From positions 18,856 through 82,855 of the forward strand of contig NZ_DS572684.1 in the NCBI RefSeq assembly GCF_000154985.1: 64,000 bases of DNA, written 5' to 3'. Positions 44,974 through 56,974 of the stretch are shown here, in pieces. Source of the DNA: Streptococcus infantarius subsp. infantarius ATCC BAA-102 (lineage in GTDB: Bacteria > Bacillota > Bacilli > Lactobacillales > Streptococcaceae). A program made the position numbers and the translations under genes. Numbering within the stretch: position 1 is the first letter of the stretch; every line of letters starts with the position of its first letter. The notes beneath the pieces were generated by a model that was not told the origin of the DNA, made no database searches, and worked only from the letters and a program-made list of their open reading frames with translations.

Positions 44974-45890
44974 CGGTAAAATCATATGCCAATATCGCTA
45001 TTATCAAATACTGGGGGAAAGCTGACGCAGCTAAGATGATTCCAGCAACCAGCAGTATTTCATTGACACTGGAAAATATGTTTACCACAACAAGTGTTTC
45101 CTTTCTGCCAGATTCAGCCAGCCACGATGAATTTTACATCAATGGTGTTTTACAAGATGATAAAGAACACGCTAAAATTTCTGCCATCATTGATCAATAC
45201 CGTGGGCAGCGTTCAGAATATGTCAAGGTTGAAACAAGCAATAACATGCCAACAGCTGCAGGACTTTCATCAAGTTCAAGCGGTCTGTCTGCCCTTGTTA
45301 AAGCGTGTAACGAACTCTTTGAAACTGGTTTAACAAGGGCAGAACTCGCTCAAAAAGCAAAATTTGCTTCAGGTTCCTCATCGCGTTCATTCTTTGGACC
45401 ACTTGCTGCTTGGGACAAAGATTCTGGTGAAGTTTACCCTGTTCAAACAGACCTCAAGCTTGCTATGATTATGCTTGTCTTGAGTGATAGTAAGAAATCA
45501 ATTTCTAGCCGTGAAGGTATGAAACGTTGTGTTGAAACGTCAACAACTTTTGCGGATTGGGTCAAACAATCTGAACAAGATTACAAAGACATGCTAGGTT
45601 ATCTTAAAAATAACGACTTTGAACGTGTTGGTGAGTTAACTGAACGCAACGCACTTGCAATGCATGACACAAACACACATGCAAATCCACCATTTAATTA
45701 CCTAACAGAGGAAAGTTATAAAGCAATGGAATTCGTTAAACAATTGCGTTCAGAAGGTGAGAAATGTTATTTCACAATGGATGCTGGACCAAATGTCAAA
45801 GTTCTTTGTCTAGAAGAAGATTTGGAACGTTTGACAAAACGCTTTGAAGAAAACTATCGTGTCATCGTTTCACGAACTAAGGAATTGTAA
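44955..45890 (+). CDS. mvaD: Diphosphomevalonate decarboxylase
   Basis: This 311-residue GHMP enzyme makes isopentenyl diphosphate from mevalonate diphosphate. Motifs are KSYANIAIIKYWGKAD at the N-terminus, the ATP/Ser-rich loop NNMPTAAGLSSSSSGLSAL and the catalytic-region TMDAGPNVKVLC. The start at 44955 lies within the end of mvk, so the genes are translationally coupled. Confidence 0.95.
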   Translation: MDRKIVTVKSYANIAIIKYWGKADAAKMIPATSSISLTLENMFTTTSVSFLPDSASHDEFYINGVLQDDKEHAKISAIIDQYRGQRSEYVKVETSNNMPTAAGLSSSSSGLSALVKACNELFETGLTRAELAQKAKFASGSSSRSFFGPLAAWDKDSGEVYPVQTDLKLAMIMLVLSDSKKSISSREGMKRCVETSTTFADWVKQSEQDYKDMLGYLKNNDFERVGELTERNALAMHDTNTHANPPFNYLTEESYKAMEFVKQLRSEGEKCYFTMDAGPNVKVLCLEEDLERLTKRFEENYRVIVSRTKEL

Positions 45891-45897
45891 GATAAAA

Positions 45898-47905
<2,008 letters not shown>

Positions 47906-47906
47906 A

Positions 47907-48563
47907 TTACAACATGAAATACACGATTGCGATGTATTGTAAGATAGATGCAAGCAGGATGAACAAATGCCAAATCATGTGGTCATAAGGACGTTTTCTA
48001 GCGTAGAAAATCGCACCAATTGTGTAAGCTAAACCACCAGCCAGCATCAAACTCCAAAAGACCACTCCAGTTTTACTAATAATACTTGGAATGATAAAGA
48101 CAACCAACCATCCCATTAGCAAATAAAGAAATAGTGAGAATTTATCATTGATTTTTTTAGCAAAAATCTTGTAAAGAATACCAAAAATGGTTGCTCCCCA
48201 TTGCAAGACAATGATTAAGTAACCTAACCAGCCACCAACAAGTGAAAGAGCAACTGGAGTATAAGAACCAGCGATGGCAATGTAGATCATACTGTGGTCG
48301 ATAATGCGTAAGACAAATTTTTGTGGTGAGTCATATTGCATTGAATGGTAAATTGTTGATGACATGAACATCAAAAACAAACTAATATCAAAGATTGACA
48401 TCCCAAGAGCAGCCTGCATGCCATAGTGGTGATAACTGTAAATAGCTGTAATCGGCAAGAGTACCAGCATTGCAACAGCACCGACAGCGTGAGTGACACT
48501 ATTTGCAACCTCTTCACCAAAAGAAAGACGTTTACTAAGTTTTAAAGTCATGCTAGCTTTCAT
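47907..48563 (-). CDS. Hemolysin III / PAQR family membrane protein
   Basis: This 218-residue protein has about seven membrane helices and the conserved ANSVTHAVGAV, SSTIYHSM, RIIDHSMIYIAIAGSYTPVAL and HMIWHLFILLASILQY motifs of PAQR/YqfA proteins, with the three clustered His residues seen in metal-dependent members. The family name comes from a Bacillus hemolysin, but the role is more likely lipid homeostasis. It overlaps the DUF1836 gene by 11 bp. Confidence 0.85.
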   Translation of the reverse strand: MKASMTLKLSKRLSFGEEVANSVTHAVGAVAMLVLLPITAIYSYHHYGMQAALGMSIFDISLFLMFMSSTIYHSMQYDSPQKFVLRIIDHSMIYIAIAGSYTPVALSLVGGWLGYLIIVLQWGATIFGILYKIFAKKINDKFSLFLYLLMGWLVVFIIPSIISKTGVVFWSLMLAGGLAYTIGAIFYARKRPYDHMIWHLFILLASILQYIAIVYFML

Positions 48564-48996
48564 GGGATTCTCCTTCTAATGCGTGAACCAATTCATGGGT
48601 TTGAAAATACAATTTTAACGTTTGGCAAGCTGAGACAACCACAGGTGGTAAATCATCAATTTTTTCACCATTCATACAAGCAACAAAATCATCGTAGTGT
48701 TTTTGTGATTGGTCTTCAGCGGTCAAGAGTGCCAAGGTTTGGCTGATTTCTTGAATTGAAAAAACATTTTTCAATGCTGTAATGACAATCAGTCTAGCCA
48801 CTTGTTTGCGATTGTATTTCTTTTTGACAGGCTTTTCAAGATGACCATGTTTGACATAATTATTTATCATAGAAGCTGTTAAGCCTTTTTCATCCTGTTG
48901 ATTGGCTTTTCCAACTTGATTAACGTAAAGAAGTACTTGGTCCAAGTACAAATCAATCTCTGGTAATTCAGACCATTTTGGATAATTTGATTTCAT
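48553..48996 (-). CDS. DUF1836 domain protein, putative regulator
   Basis: This 147-residue protein matches the DUF1836 family. An N-terminal helix-turn-helix-like stretch (GLTASMINNYVKHGHLEKPVKKKYNRKQVARLIVI) is similar to MerR-type DNA-binding regions, so a regulatory role is likely but unproven. It is translated from the same transcript as the hemolysin III gene, which starts within its end. Confidence 0.75.
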   Translation of the reverse strand: MKSNYPKWSELPEIDLYLDQVLLYVNQVGKANQQDEKGLTASMINNYVKHGHLEKPVKKKYNRKQVARLIVITALKNVFSIQEISQTLALLTAEDQSQKHYDDFVACMNGEKIDDLPPVVVSACQTLKLYFQTHELVHALEGESHES

Positions 48997-49066
48997 AAAG
49001 TTATATTTACCTCTTTATCTAGTGTTAATAACTAGATTATATAATTATCGAAAATTAAAGTCAAGA

Positions 49067-49094
49067 AAAAACCTATCCACTGGATAGGTTTTTC
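49067..49094 (-). terminator. Hairpin terminator in the mvaA-DUF1836 intergenic region
   Basis: AACCTATCC-ACT-GGATAGGTT forms a 9-bp stem with flanking A and T runs. It lies downstream of mvaA on the minus strand. Confidence 0.75.
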
Positions 49095-49183
49095 ACGAGC
49101 CTAGAAATTGAAAAGCGAGTTAAGCTCAGTGGACAGTTTTTCACGAGCCTGAAAATAGAAAATGAGCCATGCCCATTAGACAC
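49088..49183. repeat. Two imperfect 48-bp tandem repeats
   Basis: GTTTTTCACGAGCCT occurs at 49088-49102 and 49136-49150, exactly 48 bp apart, and the following 32 bases of each copy are recognisably related. Both lie in the 3' untranslated region of mvaA. One copy can fold a hairpin GAGTCGTG/CATGGCTC (minus strand), so they may be duplicated terminators. Confidence 0.6.
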
Positions 49184-49207
49184 GACTCACTTATTAAATT
49201 ATTTTGT

Positions 49208-50479
49208 TTAATTTCGCAAGTTTAGTAAGATGTGCTGCGCAGTTTCCAAATTCATATGTGGAGCTTCTAGTAAAGCTTTAACCACTTCAGAGACTTCTTT
49301 ATCTTTGACACCAGCAAGGAGTGCAAGTGATTTAGCTTGTAATTTCATGTGACCAGCTTGAATGCCAGTTGAAGTCAAAGCTTTAATAGCAGCAAAGTTT
49401 TGGGCTAAACCAACAGAAACGATGATACGTGCTAATTGACGAGCGTCTGGGTGACCAAGAAGGTCGTGCGCAATTTTAACTGTTGGATTAAGTCCGATTG
49501 AGCCACCACGTGTTGCGATTGGCATTGGAAGGGTTAATTGGCCACGGAGAACTTGCGCTTCTTCGTCAAAGGTCCAAGTTGCTAAACCGCGGTATTGGCC
49601 ATCTTTACAAGCGTAAGTGTTAGCACCAGCTTCGATAGCACGCCAGTCATTTCCAGTTGCCATAACGACTGCATCAATACCGTTGAAAATACCTTTGTTG
49701 TGCGTGCTTGCACGGTAAACATCCTCTTGGGCTAATTTGCTAGCTAAGTGGAATTTTCTAGCTAACTCTTGAGCTTCCTCTTTGTTACGGCTTAGGTATC
49801 GAAGGTCAACTTGACAGTCAGCGGTAACAAGAGATTCTGTTGCATAGTTTGACAAAATGGCCATCAAACTTTTACCGCCTGATAACTCTTCTAAGCTTGG
49901 CACCAAAGCTTCCATCATAGTATTAACCATGTTAGCACCCATAGCTTCTTGAGTATCAACCGTTAGGTAAACAATCAAAAAGTCATCTTTTTCATCGATA
50001 CTCAATTCGCGTGCACCACCTCCACGTTTAACGATAGAAGGGTGCGCATCATTTGCTAGGCTAATTAATTGTTCTGTGTGTTCAACAATGGCTTTTTTAG
50101 CAGCACTTTTATTTGGAACGTCGTAAAGGGCAACTTGCCCAATCATTTTACGAGAGTGAACTTGAGTTTTGAAACCTCCAGAACGTTTGATGATTTTAGC
50201 TGCAAAGCTTGCAGCAGCAACTACAGAAGGTTCTTCGGTTACCATTGGAACATTGAAAGTTTTATCATCGATTTGAAAATCTGGCGCTAGTGAAAATGGA
50301 AGTGAAAAAGTTCCTAAGACATTTTCGGCCATTTGATTAGCAGTTTCTAGTGAGAGAAGCTCATTGTTTTTTAAGGTTTCTAAGCGTTCTGCGCTAATGA
50401 GTTCATTTTTTTCCAGATGTTCAAGGCGTTCAGCCAACGTTTTTTTGGAGAATCCTCCCCAAGTCACTTTATTTGTCAT
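49208..50479 (-). CDS. mvaA: Hydroxymethylglutaryl-CoA reductase (class II)
   Basis: This 423-residue bacterial class II reductase makes mevalonate from HMG-CoA. The catalytic Glu is in VTEEPSVVAAAS, the Lys in THNKGIFNG, the Asp in ATGNDWRAIEAGA and the His in GHMKLQAKSLA. It overlaps mvaS by 11 bp. The two genes are on the strand opposite the mvk operon and together complete the mevalonate pathway except for acetoacetyl-CoA thiolase, which is not in the window. Confidence 0.95.
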   Translation of the reverse strand: MTNKVTWGGFSKKTLAERLEHLEKNELISAERLETLKNNELLSLETANQMAENVLGTFSLPFSLAPDFQIDDKTFNVPMVTEEPSVVAAASFAAKIIKRSGGFKTQVHSRKMIGQVALYDVPNKSAAKKAIVEHTEQLISLANDAHPSIVKRGGGARELSIDEKDDFLIVYLTVDTQEAMGANMVNTMMEALVPSLEELSGGKSLMAILSNYATESLVTADCQVDLRYLSRNKEEAQELARKFHLASKLAQEDVYRASTHNKGIFNGIDAVVMATGNDWRAIEAGANTYACKDGQYRGLATWTFDEEAQVLRGQLTLPMPIATRGGSIGLNPTVKIAHDLLGHPDARQLARIIVSVGLAQNFAAIKALTSTGIQAGHMKLQAKSLALLAGVKDKEVSEVVKALLEAPHMNLETAQHILLNLRN

Positions 50480-51644
50480 TTACTTTACCATAGATTCTTT
50501 GATGTTCATGAATTTCTTTGAGGGTAAATGCACCTGTTTTGTATTCAGGAATATTGGCGTTTCCTTCTGAATCGATAGCAGCTTCCTCAAAGAATAATTT
50601 TTCGTAGTCTTCAACAGAAAGTCGAATGCGGTTTTTAAGCGTTTCTAAACGGTTAGTTTGTAGCATGTCTTTAAAACCATCAACCAAAGTTGCTGAGAAG
50701 ATTTCTGCGACAGCACCACTACCATAGCTGAAGAGGGCAATTTGGTCTCCAGCTACAAGATTTTTAGAATTCTCAAGAAGTGAAAGAAGACCTAAGTATA
50801 GTGAACCAGTGTAGATATTTCCGACTTCTTTACTGTAGAGAATAGTGCTTTCAAAGTTTTCCTTGAGTTTTTCTTTAAAGTCTTCTGGTAGATTCTTATC
50901 CATCACTTTGTTAAAGCCTTTAAGGGCTAACTTAGGAAATGGAAGGTGGAAGCAGAAGGCTGAGAAATCTGCAAGAGAAGTGTTGAAGCGTTTTTGGAAT
51001 TCTGCCCAAGTTGTTTTCAACATGTCAAGGTATTGTTTTGTAGAGTAAATACCGTTAACGTAAGGGGTAGTAGAATAGTTTGGACGCCAGAAATCCATAA
51101 TATCGCGCGTTTGAGCAACTGAGTTGTCATTAAGGAGCAAGATTCGTGGGTCTTTTGAAATCAACATAGCAACACTACCAGCACCTTGAGTAGGTTCACC
51201 AGGGGTGTTAACACCATAGCGAGCAACGTCTGAAGCGATAACTAAAACTTTTGATTCTGGGTGTTTTTGAACGTGCAAACGAGCGTAATCAAGCGCTGCT
51301 GTTGCACCATAACAAGCTTCTTTCATTTCAATGCTACGAGCAAAAGGTTGGATGCCCAAGAGACTGTGAATATAAGTAGAAGCAGCTTTACTTTGGTCAA
51401 CAGATGATTCTGTTGCCACAATAATCATATCAATAGTATTTTTATCTTCCTCGCTTAGAATACTTTCTGCTGCAGAAGCACCAAGTGTCACAATATCATC
51501 ATTGACTGGCGTGATACTTAGATTATTTAATAGGAGACCTTTGCTGTATTTATCTGGATCAACATAGCGGCTCTCGGCCAAGTCGTCCATATTCAGCACG
51601 TATTGCGCTGTTGCAAATCCTATTTTATCAATACCAATTTTCAT
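50469..51644 (-). CDS. mvaS: Hydroxymethylglutaryl-CoA synthase
   Basis: This 391-residue thiolase-fold enzyme condenses acetyl-CoA with acetoacetyl-CoA. The nucleophile Cys is in MKEACYGATAALDYA, the catalytic His in FCFHLPFPKLALKG and the Glu in VATESSVDQSKA. It begins MKIGIDKIGFATAQYVL. The RBS AAAGGT precedes the ATG on the minus strand. The 328-bp region upstream is shared with the divergent thyA gene. Confidence 0.95.
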   Translation of the reverse strand: MKIGIDKIGFATAQYVLNMDDLAESRYVDPDKYSKGLLLNNLSITPVNDDIVTLGASAAESILSEEDKNTIDMIIVATESSVDQSKAASTYIHSLLGIQPFARSIEMKEACYGATAALDYARLHVQKHPESKVLVIASDVARYGVNTPGEPTQGAGSVAMLISKDPRILLLNDNSVAQTRDIMDFWRPNYSTTPYVNGIYSTKQYLDMLKTTWAEFQKRFNTSLADFSAFCFHLPFPKLALKGFNKVMDKNLPEDFKEKLKENFESTILYSKEVGNIYTGSLYLGLLSLLENSKNLVAGDQIALFSYGSGAVAEIFSATLVDGFKDMLQTNRLETLKNRIRLSVEDYEKLFFEEAAIDSEGNANIPEYKTGAFTLKEIHEHQRIYGKVNDK

Positions 51645-51972
51645 GAAATAACCTTTCTTTTTATTGAATTTCCAATAAATGTTAGGGACTTTATCTTCAT
51701 TCTTACTGGCCTAACAAGTTTTTAAAAAGTGGGGAAAACCTCTTAAATAGGAAATTCTTTTTTATTAAATTTACGGCGTGACTAATTGTCCAAAGATAAT
51801 TTTAACATAAAGTTGGCAAAATTCCCTATAAAAAATTTGTTTATTTTATCCTTCAAAGTAGATTGTGAATTCATATTAAATCGTTTAAAATGCTGGTAAT
51901 TTTCAACATTTTTGATAAAATAGAAGTAATGAGCCATTTTTTTATAGCTAAAAAAATTAAGGAGCGGATAGC
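51645..51972. other. Divergent intergenic region between mvaS and thyA
   Basis: No gene is credible in these 328 bp. On the plus strand TGA-TAAAAT near 51915-51922 is a possible thyA -10. On the minus strand GTTAGG and CCTAAC (51682-51716) form an inverted repeat in the mvaS leader. No clear operator for a known regulator was recognised. Confidence 0.45.
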
Positions 51973-52812
51973 ATGACAAAAGCAGATGTTATTTTTAAAG
52001 AAAATATCAAAAAAATTATGGATGAAGGGGTATTTTCAGAGAATGCACGTCCTGTGTACCAAAGTGGTAGACAAGCAAATTCTAAATATGTAACAGGTGC
52101 TTTTGCGGAATACGACCTTAGTAAAGGTGAGTTTCCGATTACAACCCTTCGTCCTATTCCCATTAAAAGTGCTATCCGAGAAATCTTCTGGATTTATCAA
52201 GATCAAACTAATGATCTTTCAGTCTTAAATGATAAATACAATGTTAAATACTGGAATGATTGGGAAGTTGATGGCACTGGTACAATCGGCGAACGCTATG
52301 GTGCAGTTGTTAAAAAACACGATATTATTCGTAAAATCTTAAAACAACTCGAAGAAAATCCATGGAATCGTCGCAATGTTATCTCGCTTTGGGATTACGA
52401 AGCTTTTGAAAATACAGACGGGCTTTTGCCATGTGCTTTCCAAACCATGTATGATGTCCGCCGTGTTGATGGTGATATTTACCTTGATGCGACATTGACT
52501 CAACGCTCAAATGATATGTTGGTCTCTCATCACATCAATGCCATGCAATACGTAGCGCTTCAAATGATGATTGCCAAACATTTTGGTTGGAAAGTTGGTA
52601 AATTCTTCTATTTTGTAAATAACCTTCATATCTATGACAATCAATTTGAGCAAGCAGAAGAATTATTACGCCGCGAACCAACAGATTGCAAACCACGTTT
52701 GGTCTTGAATGTACCAGATGGAACAGATTTCTTTGATATTAAACCTGAAGATTTTGAACTAGTTGATTACGATTCCGTTAAACCTCAATTGAAATTTGAT
52801 TTGGCTATTTAA
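51973..52812 (+). CDS. thyA: Thymidylate synthase
   Basis: This 279-residue enzyme makes dTMP from dUMP and methylene-THF. The catalytic Cys lies in [12 protein letters not shown], a PC without the usual following His, which places it near the phage phi3T/B. subtilis ThyA branch. Other motifs are [18 protein letters not shown] and [16 protein letters not shown] 51973 follows AAGGAG. folA starts 82 bp downstream, so the two can share a transcript. Confidence 0.94.
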   Translation: MTKADVIFKENIKKIMDEGVFSENARPVYQSGRQANSKYVTGAFAEYDLSKGEFPITTLRPIPIKSAIREIFWIYQDQTNDLSVLNDKYNVKYWNDWEVDGTGTIGERYGAVVKKHDIIRKILKQLEENPWNRRNVISLWDYEAFENTDGLLPCAFQTMYDVRRVDGDIYLDATLTQRSNDMLVSHHINAMQYVALQMMIAKHFGWKVGKFFYFVNNLHIYDNQFEQAEELLRREPTDCKPRLVLNVPDGTDFFDIKPEDFELVDYDSVKPQLKFDLAI

Positions 52813-52894
52813 TCTTTTTCAGTGGCTTTCATATCACATTTCAGCAATTTTATAGGAAATCTGATAAAATGAAGGTAATGAATGAGAGGACAAT

Positions 52895-53389
52895 ATGACA
52901 AAGAAAATCGTTGCAATCTGGGCAGAAGATGAAAATCGTTTAATCGGGTTAGATGATAGATTACCTTGGCGTCTCCCAAAAGAATTAAAGCATTTTAAAG
53001 AAACAACGATGGGTCAAGCCCTTTTAATGGGACGTGTGACCTTTGATGGTATGAAACGTCGCATTTTACCAGGTCGTGAAACCTTGATTTTGACACATGA
53101 TAAAAGTTTTGAAGCCGACGGCGTGACTGTTGTTCATGATGTGGAACAAGTCCTTGATTGGTTTAAAACTCACGACAAGACCCTTTATATCGTTGGTGGG
53201 GCAAGTATCTATGAAACTTTTTTGCCATACTGTGATGCTATCGTTAAGACAACAGTTCATGGTGAGTTTGAAGGAGATACTTATTTCCCAAATATTGATT
53301 TAAAAGCCTTTAAAAAGGTTTCAGAGTCATTTAACGAAAAAGATGACAAAAACGCCTACGATTTTACGATTACAGTTTTTGAAAAATAA
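52895..53389 (+). CDS. folA: Dihydrofolate reductase
   Basis: This 164-residue enzyme regenerates tetrahydrofolate after thymidylate synthesis. It begins MTKKIVAIWAEDENRLIGLDDRLPW with the conserved LPW, and shows LLMGRVTFDGM and IVGGASIYETFLPY. It is the trimethoprim target; resistance cannot be judged from sequence alone. It follows thyA and precedes a small membrane gene and clpX. Confidence 0.95.
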   Translation: MTKKIVAIWAEDENRLIGLDDRLPWRLPKELKHFKETTMGQALLMGRVTFDGMKRRILPGRETLILTHDKSFEADGVTVVHDVEQVLDWFKTHDKTLYIVGGASIYETFLPYCDAIVKTTVHGEFEGDTYFPNIDLKAFKKVSESFNEKDDKNAYDFTITVFEK

Positions 53390-53410
53390 AAATAACACAG
53401 GGAGAAAGGA

Positions 53411-53581
53411 ATGCAGAGAAGTATTTTTGGTGTGTTCACGGCTCTACTAGCAGTTATCTGTTTTTTGTGTGCTCTCCCAGCACTTAGAAAAAAACGTTAT
53501 GGGTTAGCTGTCCTTTTGTTTTTGAATGCCTTTACTAATGTAGTAAATACCATTCATGCCGTGTATGGTACCTTGTTTTAA
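53411..53581 (+). CDS. Small membrane protein between folA and clpX
   Basis: This 56-residue ORF encodes two hydrophobic segments (about 5-23 and 31-45) split by a basic loop RKKRY. The ribosome site is GGGAGAAAGGA just before the ATG. It is not assigned to a family with confidence, but a small ORF at this position is a familiar feature of streptococcal folA-clpX loci. It sits 21 bp after folA and 36 bp before clpX, so it should be in that transcript. Confidence 0.7.
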   Translation: MQRSIFGVFTALLAVICFLCALPALRKKRYGLAVLLFLNAFTNVVNTIHAVYGTLF

Positions 53582-53617
53582 TAAATAGAGAAAGTATAAA
53601 GTTAGAGAGAACGAAAA

Positions 53618-54847
53618 ATGGTTGGAAATCGAACAAATGATGTAAAAGTTTATTGCTCATTTTGTGGAAAAAGCCAAGACGAAGTAAAAAAAATCATTGC
53701 CGGAAATAACGTATTTATCTGTAATGAATGTGTGGCTTTATCCCAAGAGATTATTAAAGAGGAGTTAGCAGAAGAAGTTCTCGCAGATTTGGCTGAAGTT
53801 CCAAAACCAAAAGAATTATTAGCAACCCTCGATGAATATGTTGTCGGTCAAGAACGCGCTAAACGTGCCCTCGCAGTGGCTGTATATAACCACTACAAAC
53901 GTGTTTCATTTGCCGAAAGTCGTGATGAAGAAGATGTTGAATTACAAAAATCTAATATCCTATTAATCGGACCAACTGGTTCAGGGAAAACTTTCCTTGC
54001 CCAAACCCTAGCTAAAAGTTTGAACGTTCCATTTGCAATTGCTGATGCGACATCATTGACGGAGGCTGGCTATGTTGGTGAAGATGTTGAAAACATTCTT
54101 TTAAAATTAATTCAAGCAGCTGACTTCAATATTGAACGCGCAGAACGTGGTATTATTTATGTCGATGAAATTGATAAAATTGCCAAAAAAGGTGAGAATG
54201 TTTCAATCACTCGTGATGTTTCAGGTGAAGGGGTCCAACAAGCTCTCCTTAAAATTATTGAAGGAACAGTAGCAAGCGTTCCACCACAAGGTGGTCGTAA
54301 ACACCCTAACCAAGAAATGATTCAAATCAATACTAAGAACATTCTTTTCATCGTTGGTGGTGCTTTTGATGGTATCGAAGACATTGTTAAACAACGTCTT
54401 GGTGAAAAAGTTATTGGTTTTGGACAAAATAACCGTAAGATTGATGAAGATGCTTCTTATATGCAAGAAATCATCTCAGAAGATATTCAAAAATTCGGTT
54501 TGATTCCAGAATTTATCGGACGCTTACCTGTTGTCGCAGCTCTTGAACAATTGACTACAGATGATTTGGTGCGAATCTTGACAGAACCTCGTAATGCCTT
54601 GGTAAAACAATATCAAACTTTATTGTCTTATGATGGTGTTGAATTGGAATTTGATGAAGATGCCCTTCAAGCTGTCGCAAACAAAGCTATTGAACGTAAA
54701 ACAGGTGCGCGTGGTTTGCGCTCTATTATTGAAGAAACAATGATGGATATCATGTTTGAAATTCCAAGTCGTGAAGAAGTCACTAAAGTCCGTATCACAA
54801 AAGATGCTGTTGAAGGCAAAGATAAACCAATTTTAGAGATTGCCTAA
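53618..54847 (+). CDS. clpX: ATP-dependent protease ATP-binding subunit ClpX
   Basis: This 409-residue AAA+ unfoldase delivers substrates to ClpP. It has an N-terminal zinc finger ([11 protein letters not shown] ... ICNECVALS), Walker [10 protein letters not shown], Walker [11 protein letters not shown], the pore loop region and the ClpP-contact loop IGFGQN. Full length for the family. It overlaps nothing; ysxC follows 10 bp downstream, the usual streptococcal order. Confidence 0.96.
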   Translation: MVGNRTNDVKVYCSFCGKSQDEVKKIIAGNNVFICNECVALSQEIIKEELAEEVLADLAEVPKPKELLATLDEYVVGQERAKRALAVAVYNHYKRVSFAESRDEEDVELQKSNILLIGPTGSGKTFLAQTLAKSLNVPFAIADATSLTEAGYVGEDVENILLKLIQAADFNIERAERGIIYVDEIDKIAKKGENVSITRDVSGEGVQQALLKIIEGTVASVPPQGGRKHPNQEMIQINTKNILFIVGGAFDGIEDIVKQRLGEKVIGFGQNNRKIDEDASYMQEIISEDIQKFGLIPEFIGRLPVVAALEQLTTDDLVRILTEPRNALVKQYQTLLSYDGVELEFDEDALQAVANKAIERKTGARGLRSIIEETMMDIMFEIPSREEVTKVRITKDAVEGKDKPILEIA

Positions 54848-54857
54848 GGAGGAGAGA

Positions 54858-55451
54858 ATGACTGAGTATTTAAATACCCATAACGCCTCACTTCTGTTAA
54901 GTGCAGCTAATAAATCACATTACCCACAAGACGACCTCCCTGAGGTCGCTCTTGCTGGTCGTTCAAATGTTGGTAAATCTAGTTTTATTAACACTCTTTT
55001 AGGACGTAAGAATTTGGCTCGTACTTCTAGTAAGCCTGGTAAAACACAATTATTGAATTTCTATAACATCGATGACAAGTTACGTTTTGTCGATGTTCCA
55101 GGATATGGTTATGCCAAAGTATCTAAAGCTGAACGTGCTAAATGGGGTAAAATGATTGAAGAATACCTTGTTAGCCGTGATAATTTGCGTGCGGTAGTTA
55201 GTTTGGTAGACTTCCGTCATGACCCAAGTGCTGATGACATTCAGATGTATGAATTCTTGAAGTACTATGAAATTCCAGTTATCGTGGTAGCAACAAAAGC
55301 TGATAAAATTCCACATGGTAAATGGAACAAGCATGAATCAGCTATCAAGAAAAAATTAAATTTTGATAAGTCTGATAAGTTTGTTGTCTTCTCATCGGTT
55401 GACCGTACTGGTTTGGATGAAGCTTGGGACAGCATCTTAGAAGAATTGTAA
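54858..55451 (+). CDS. ysxC: Ribosome biogenesis GTP-binding protein YsxC/EngB
   Basis: This 197-residue TRAFAC GTPase functions in large-subunit assembly. G1 is [10 protein letters not shown]3 [10 protein letters not shown]4 TKADK and G5 FSS. ATG 54858 follows AAGGAGGAGAG; an in-frame ATG at 54840 lies in the end of clpX without a ribosome site. It ends the folA-clpX-ysxC run. Confidence 0.95.
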   Translation: MTEYLNTHNASLLLSAANKSHYPQDDLPEVALAGRSNVGKSSFINTLLGRKNLARTSSKPGKTQLLNFYNIDDKLRFVDVPGYGYAKVSKAERAKWGKMIEEYLVSRDNLRAVVSLVDFRHDPSADDIQMYEFLKYYEIPVIVVATKADKIPHGKWNKHESAIKKKLNFDKSDKFVVFSSVDRTGLDEAWDSILEEL

Positions 55452-55453
55452 TA

Positions 55454-55488
55454 ATGAAAGCTTGAGATGAAAATTTCAGGCTTTTTTC
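55454..55488 (+). terminator. Terminator after ysxC
   Basis: AAAGCTTGA and TTCAGGCTTT form an imperfect stem followed by six T. Confidence 0.7.
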
Positions 55489-55493
55489 ATTGC

Positions 55494-55510
55494 TATAGTT
55501 TTTAACTAAG
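55494..55510 (+). promoter_or_regulatory. MET-box upstream of mmuPM
   Basis: TATAGTT-TTT-AACTAAG is close to the streptococcal MET-box. A weaker copy, GATAGTT-AAA-GTCTATT, follows at 55516-55532. The extended -10 TGA-TATGAT lies at 55552-55560, so the boxes are placed for activation. Confidence 0.6.
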
Positions 55511-55587
55511 TGTTTGATAGTTAAAGTCTATTATCATTTCTGAAAATCTTGTGATATGATAGATATATTACGGATTGTGAGGCTTAT

Positions 55588-56964
55588 ATGGAAAATCATA
55601 ATTTTGAAAATGAAGGTCAATTCCAGCGTAAGATGACTAGCAGGCATTTGTTTATGTTATCTTTAGGTGGGGTTATTGGGACAGGCTTGTTTTTAAGTTC
55701 TGGTTACACGATTGCTCAGGCAGGTCCTTTAGGAGCTGTTTTATCTTATCTGGTTGGCGCGGTTGTTGTGTATTTGGTGATGCTATCCTTAGGTGAATTA
55801 GCAGTTGCTATGCCAGTTACAGGGTCATTTCATACCTATGCTACAAGATTCATCAGTCCAGGAACTGGATTTACAGTGGCATGGTTATACTGGATTTGTT
55901 GGACGGTAGCACTTGGAACAGAGTTCTTAGGAGCAGCGATGTTAATGGGACGATGGTTTCCAGAAGTGCCAACTTGGATTTTTGCGACACTTTTTGCCTT
56001 GGTAATTTTTGCCATTAATGCTTTAAGTGTTCGAAGTTTTGCAGAAGCTGAGTCTTTCTTTGCTTCAATTAAAGTGATTGCTATTATCATCTTTATTGTG
56101 TTGGGTCTGGGTGCAATGCTTGGTTTAGTGAGTTTTGAAGGTCAACATAAAGCAATCTTATTTACCAATCTAACTGCTAACGGTGCCTTTCCAAAAGGTT
56201 TTGCTGCTCTGATTTCAGTGATGTTAGCGGTTAATTATGCTTTTTCTGGAACTGAACTCATCGGGATCGCTGCGGGTGAGACCGATAATCCAAAAGAGGC
56301 AGTACCAAAGGCGATTAAGACAACTATCGGACGTTTGGTTATTTTCTTTGTTTTGACCATTCTCGTCTTGGCATCACTTTTGCCAATGAAAGAAGCAGGA
56401 GTGTCAACGGCACCGTTTGTTGATGTTTTTGACAAAATGGGAATTCCATTTGCGGCTGACATGATGAATTTTGTTATCCTAACGGCCATTTTATCAGCTG
56501 GAAATTCCGGACTCTATGCTTCAAGTCGCATGCTGTGGTCACTAGCCAATGAAGGCATGTTATCGAAAAAAATTGTTAAAATCAATGAACACGGTGTGCC
56601 AATGCGTGCTCTCTTGTTATCGATGATTGGTGCAGTACTGGCTCTATTTTCAAGTTTTTATGCAGCCGATACGGTTTATCTTGCTTTGGTATCTATTGCT
56701 GGTTTTGCTGTGGTTGTTGTCTGGCTATCAATTCCTCTTGCACAGATTAATTTTCGAAAGAGTTTTTTGAAGAATCATTCTCTAGATGAGTTGTCGTACA
56801 AAACGCCAATGACGCCAGTCTTGCCTTACTTTACAATTGTGCTGTTGTTAATTTCTATTGTCGGAATTGCTTGGGATGCATCGCAAAGAGCAGGTCTGTA
56901 TTTTGGACTTCCATTTATTGCTTTGTGTTATGTGTATCACTACTTACGTTATAAAAAATGGTAG
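55588..56964 (+). CDS. mmuP: APC-family amino acid permease, probably S-methylmethionine permease MmuP
   Basis: This 458-residue permease has about 12 helices. The APC start [20 protein letters not shown] and [21 protein letters not shown] are the substrate-site segments. Its pairing with mmuM, 10 bp downstream, and the MET-box identify S-methylmethionine as the probable substrate. Other APC amino acid permeases cannot be excluded by sequence alone. Confidence 0.82.
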   Translation: MENHNFENEGQFQRKMTSRHLFMLSLGGVIGTGLFLSSGYTIAQAGPLGAVLSYLVGAVVVYLVMLSLGELAVAMPVTGSFHTYATRFISPGTGFTVAWLYWICWTVALGTEFLGAAMLMGRWFPEVPTWIFATLFALVIFAINALSVRSFAEAESFFASIKVIAIIIFIVLGLGAMLGLVSFEGQHKAILFTNLTANGAFPKGFAALISVMLAVNYAFSGTELIGIAAGETDNPKEAVPKAIKTTIGRLVIFFVLTILVLASLLPMKEAGVSTAPFVDVFDKMGIPFAADMMNFVILTAILSAGNSGLYASSRMLWSLANEGMLSKKIVKINEHGVPMRALLLSMIGAVLALFSSFYAADTVYLALVSIAGFAVVVVWLSIPLAQINFRKSFLKNHSLDELSYKTPMTPVLPYFTIVLLLISIVGIAWDASQRAGLYFGLPFIALCYVYHYLRYKKW

Positions 56965-56974
56965 AAGGGAAGTT

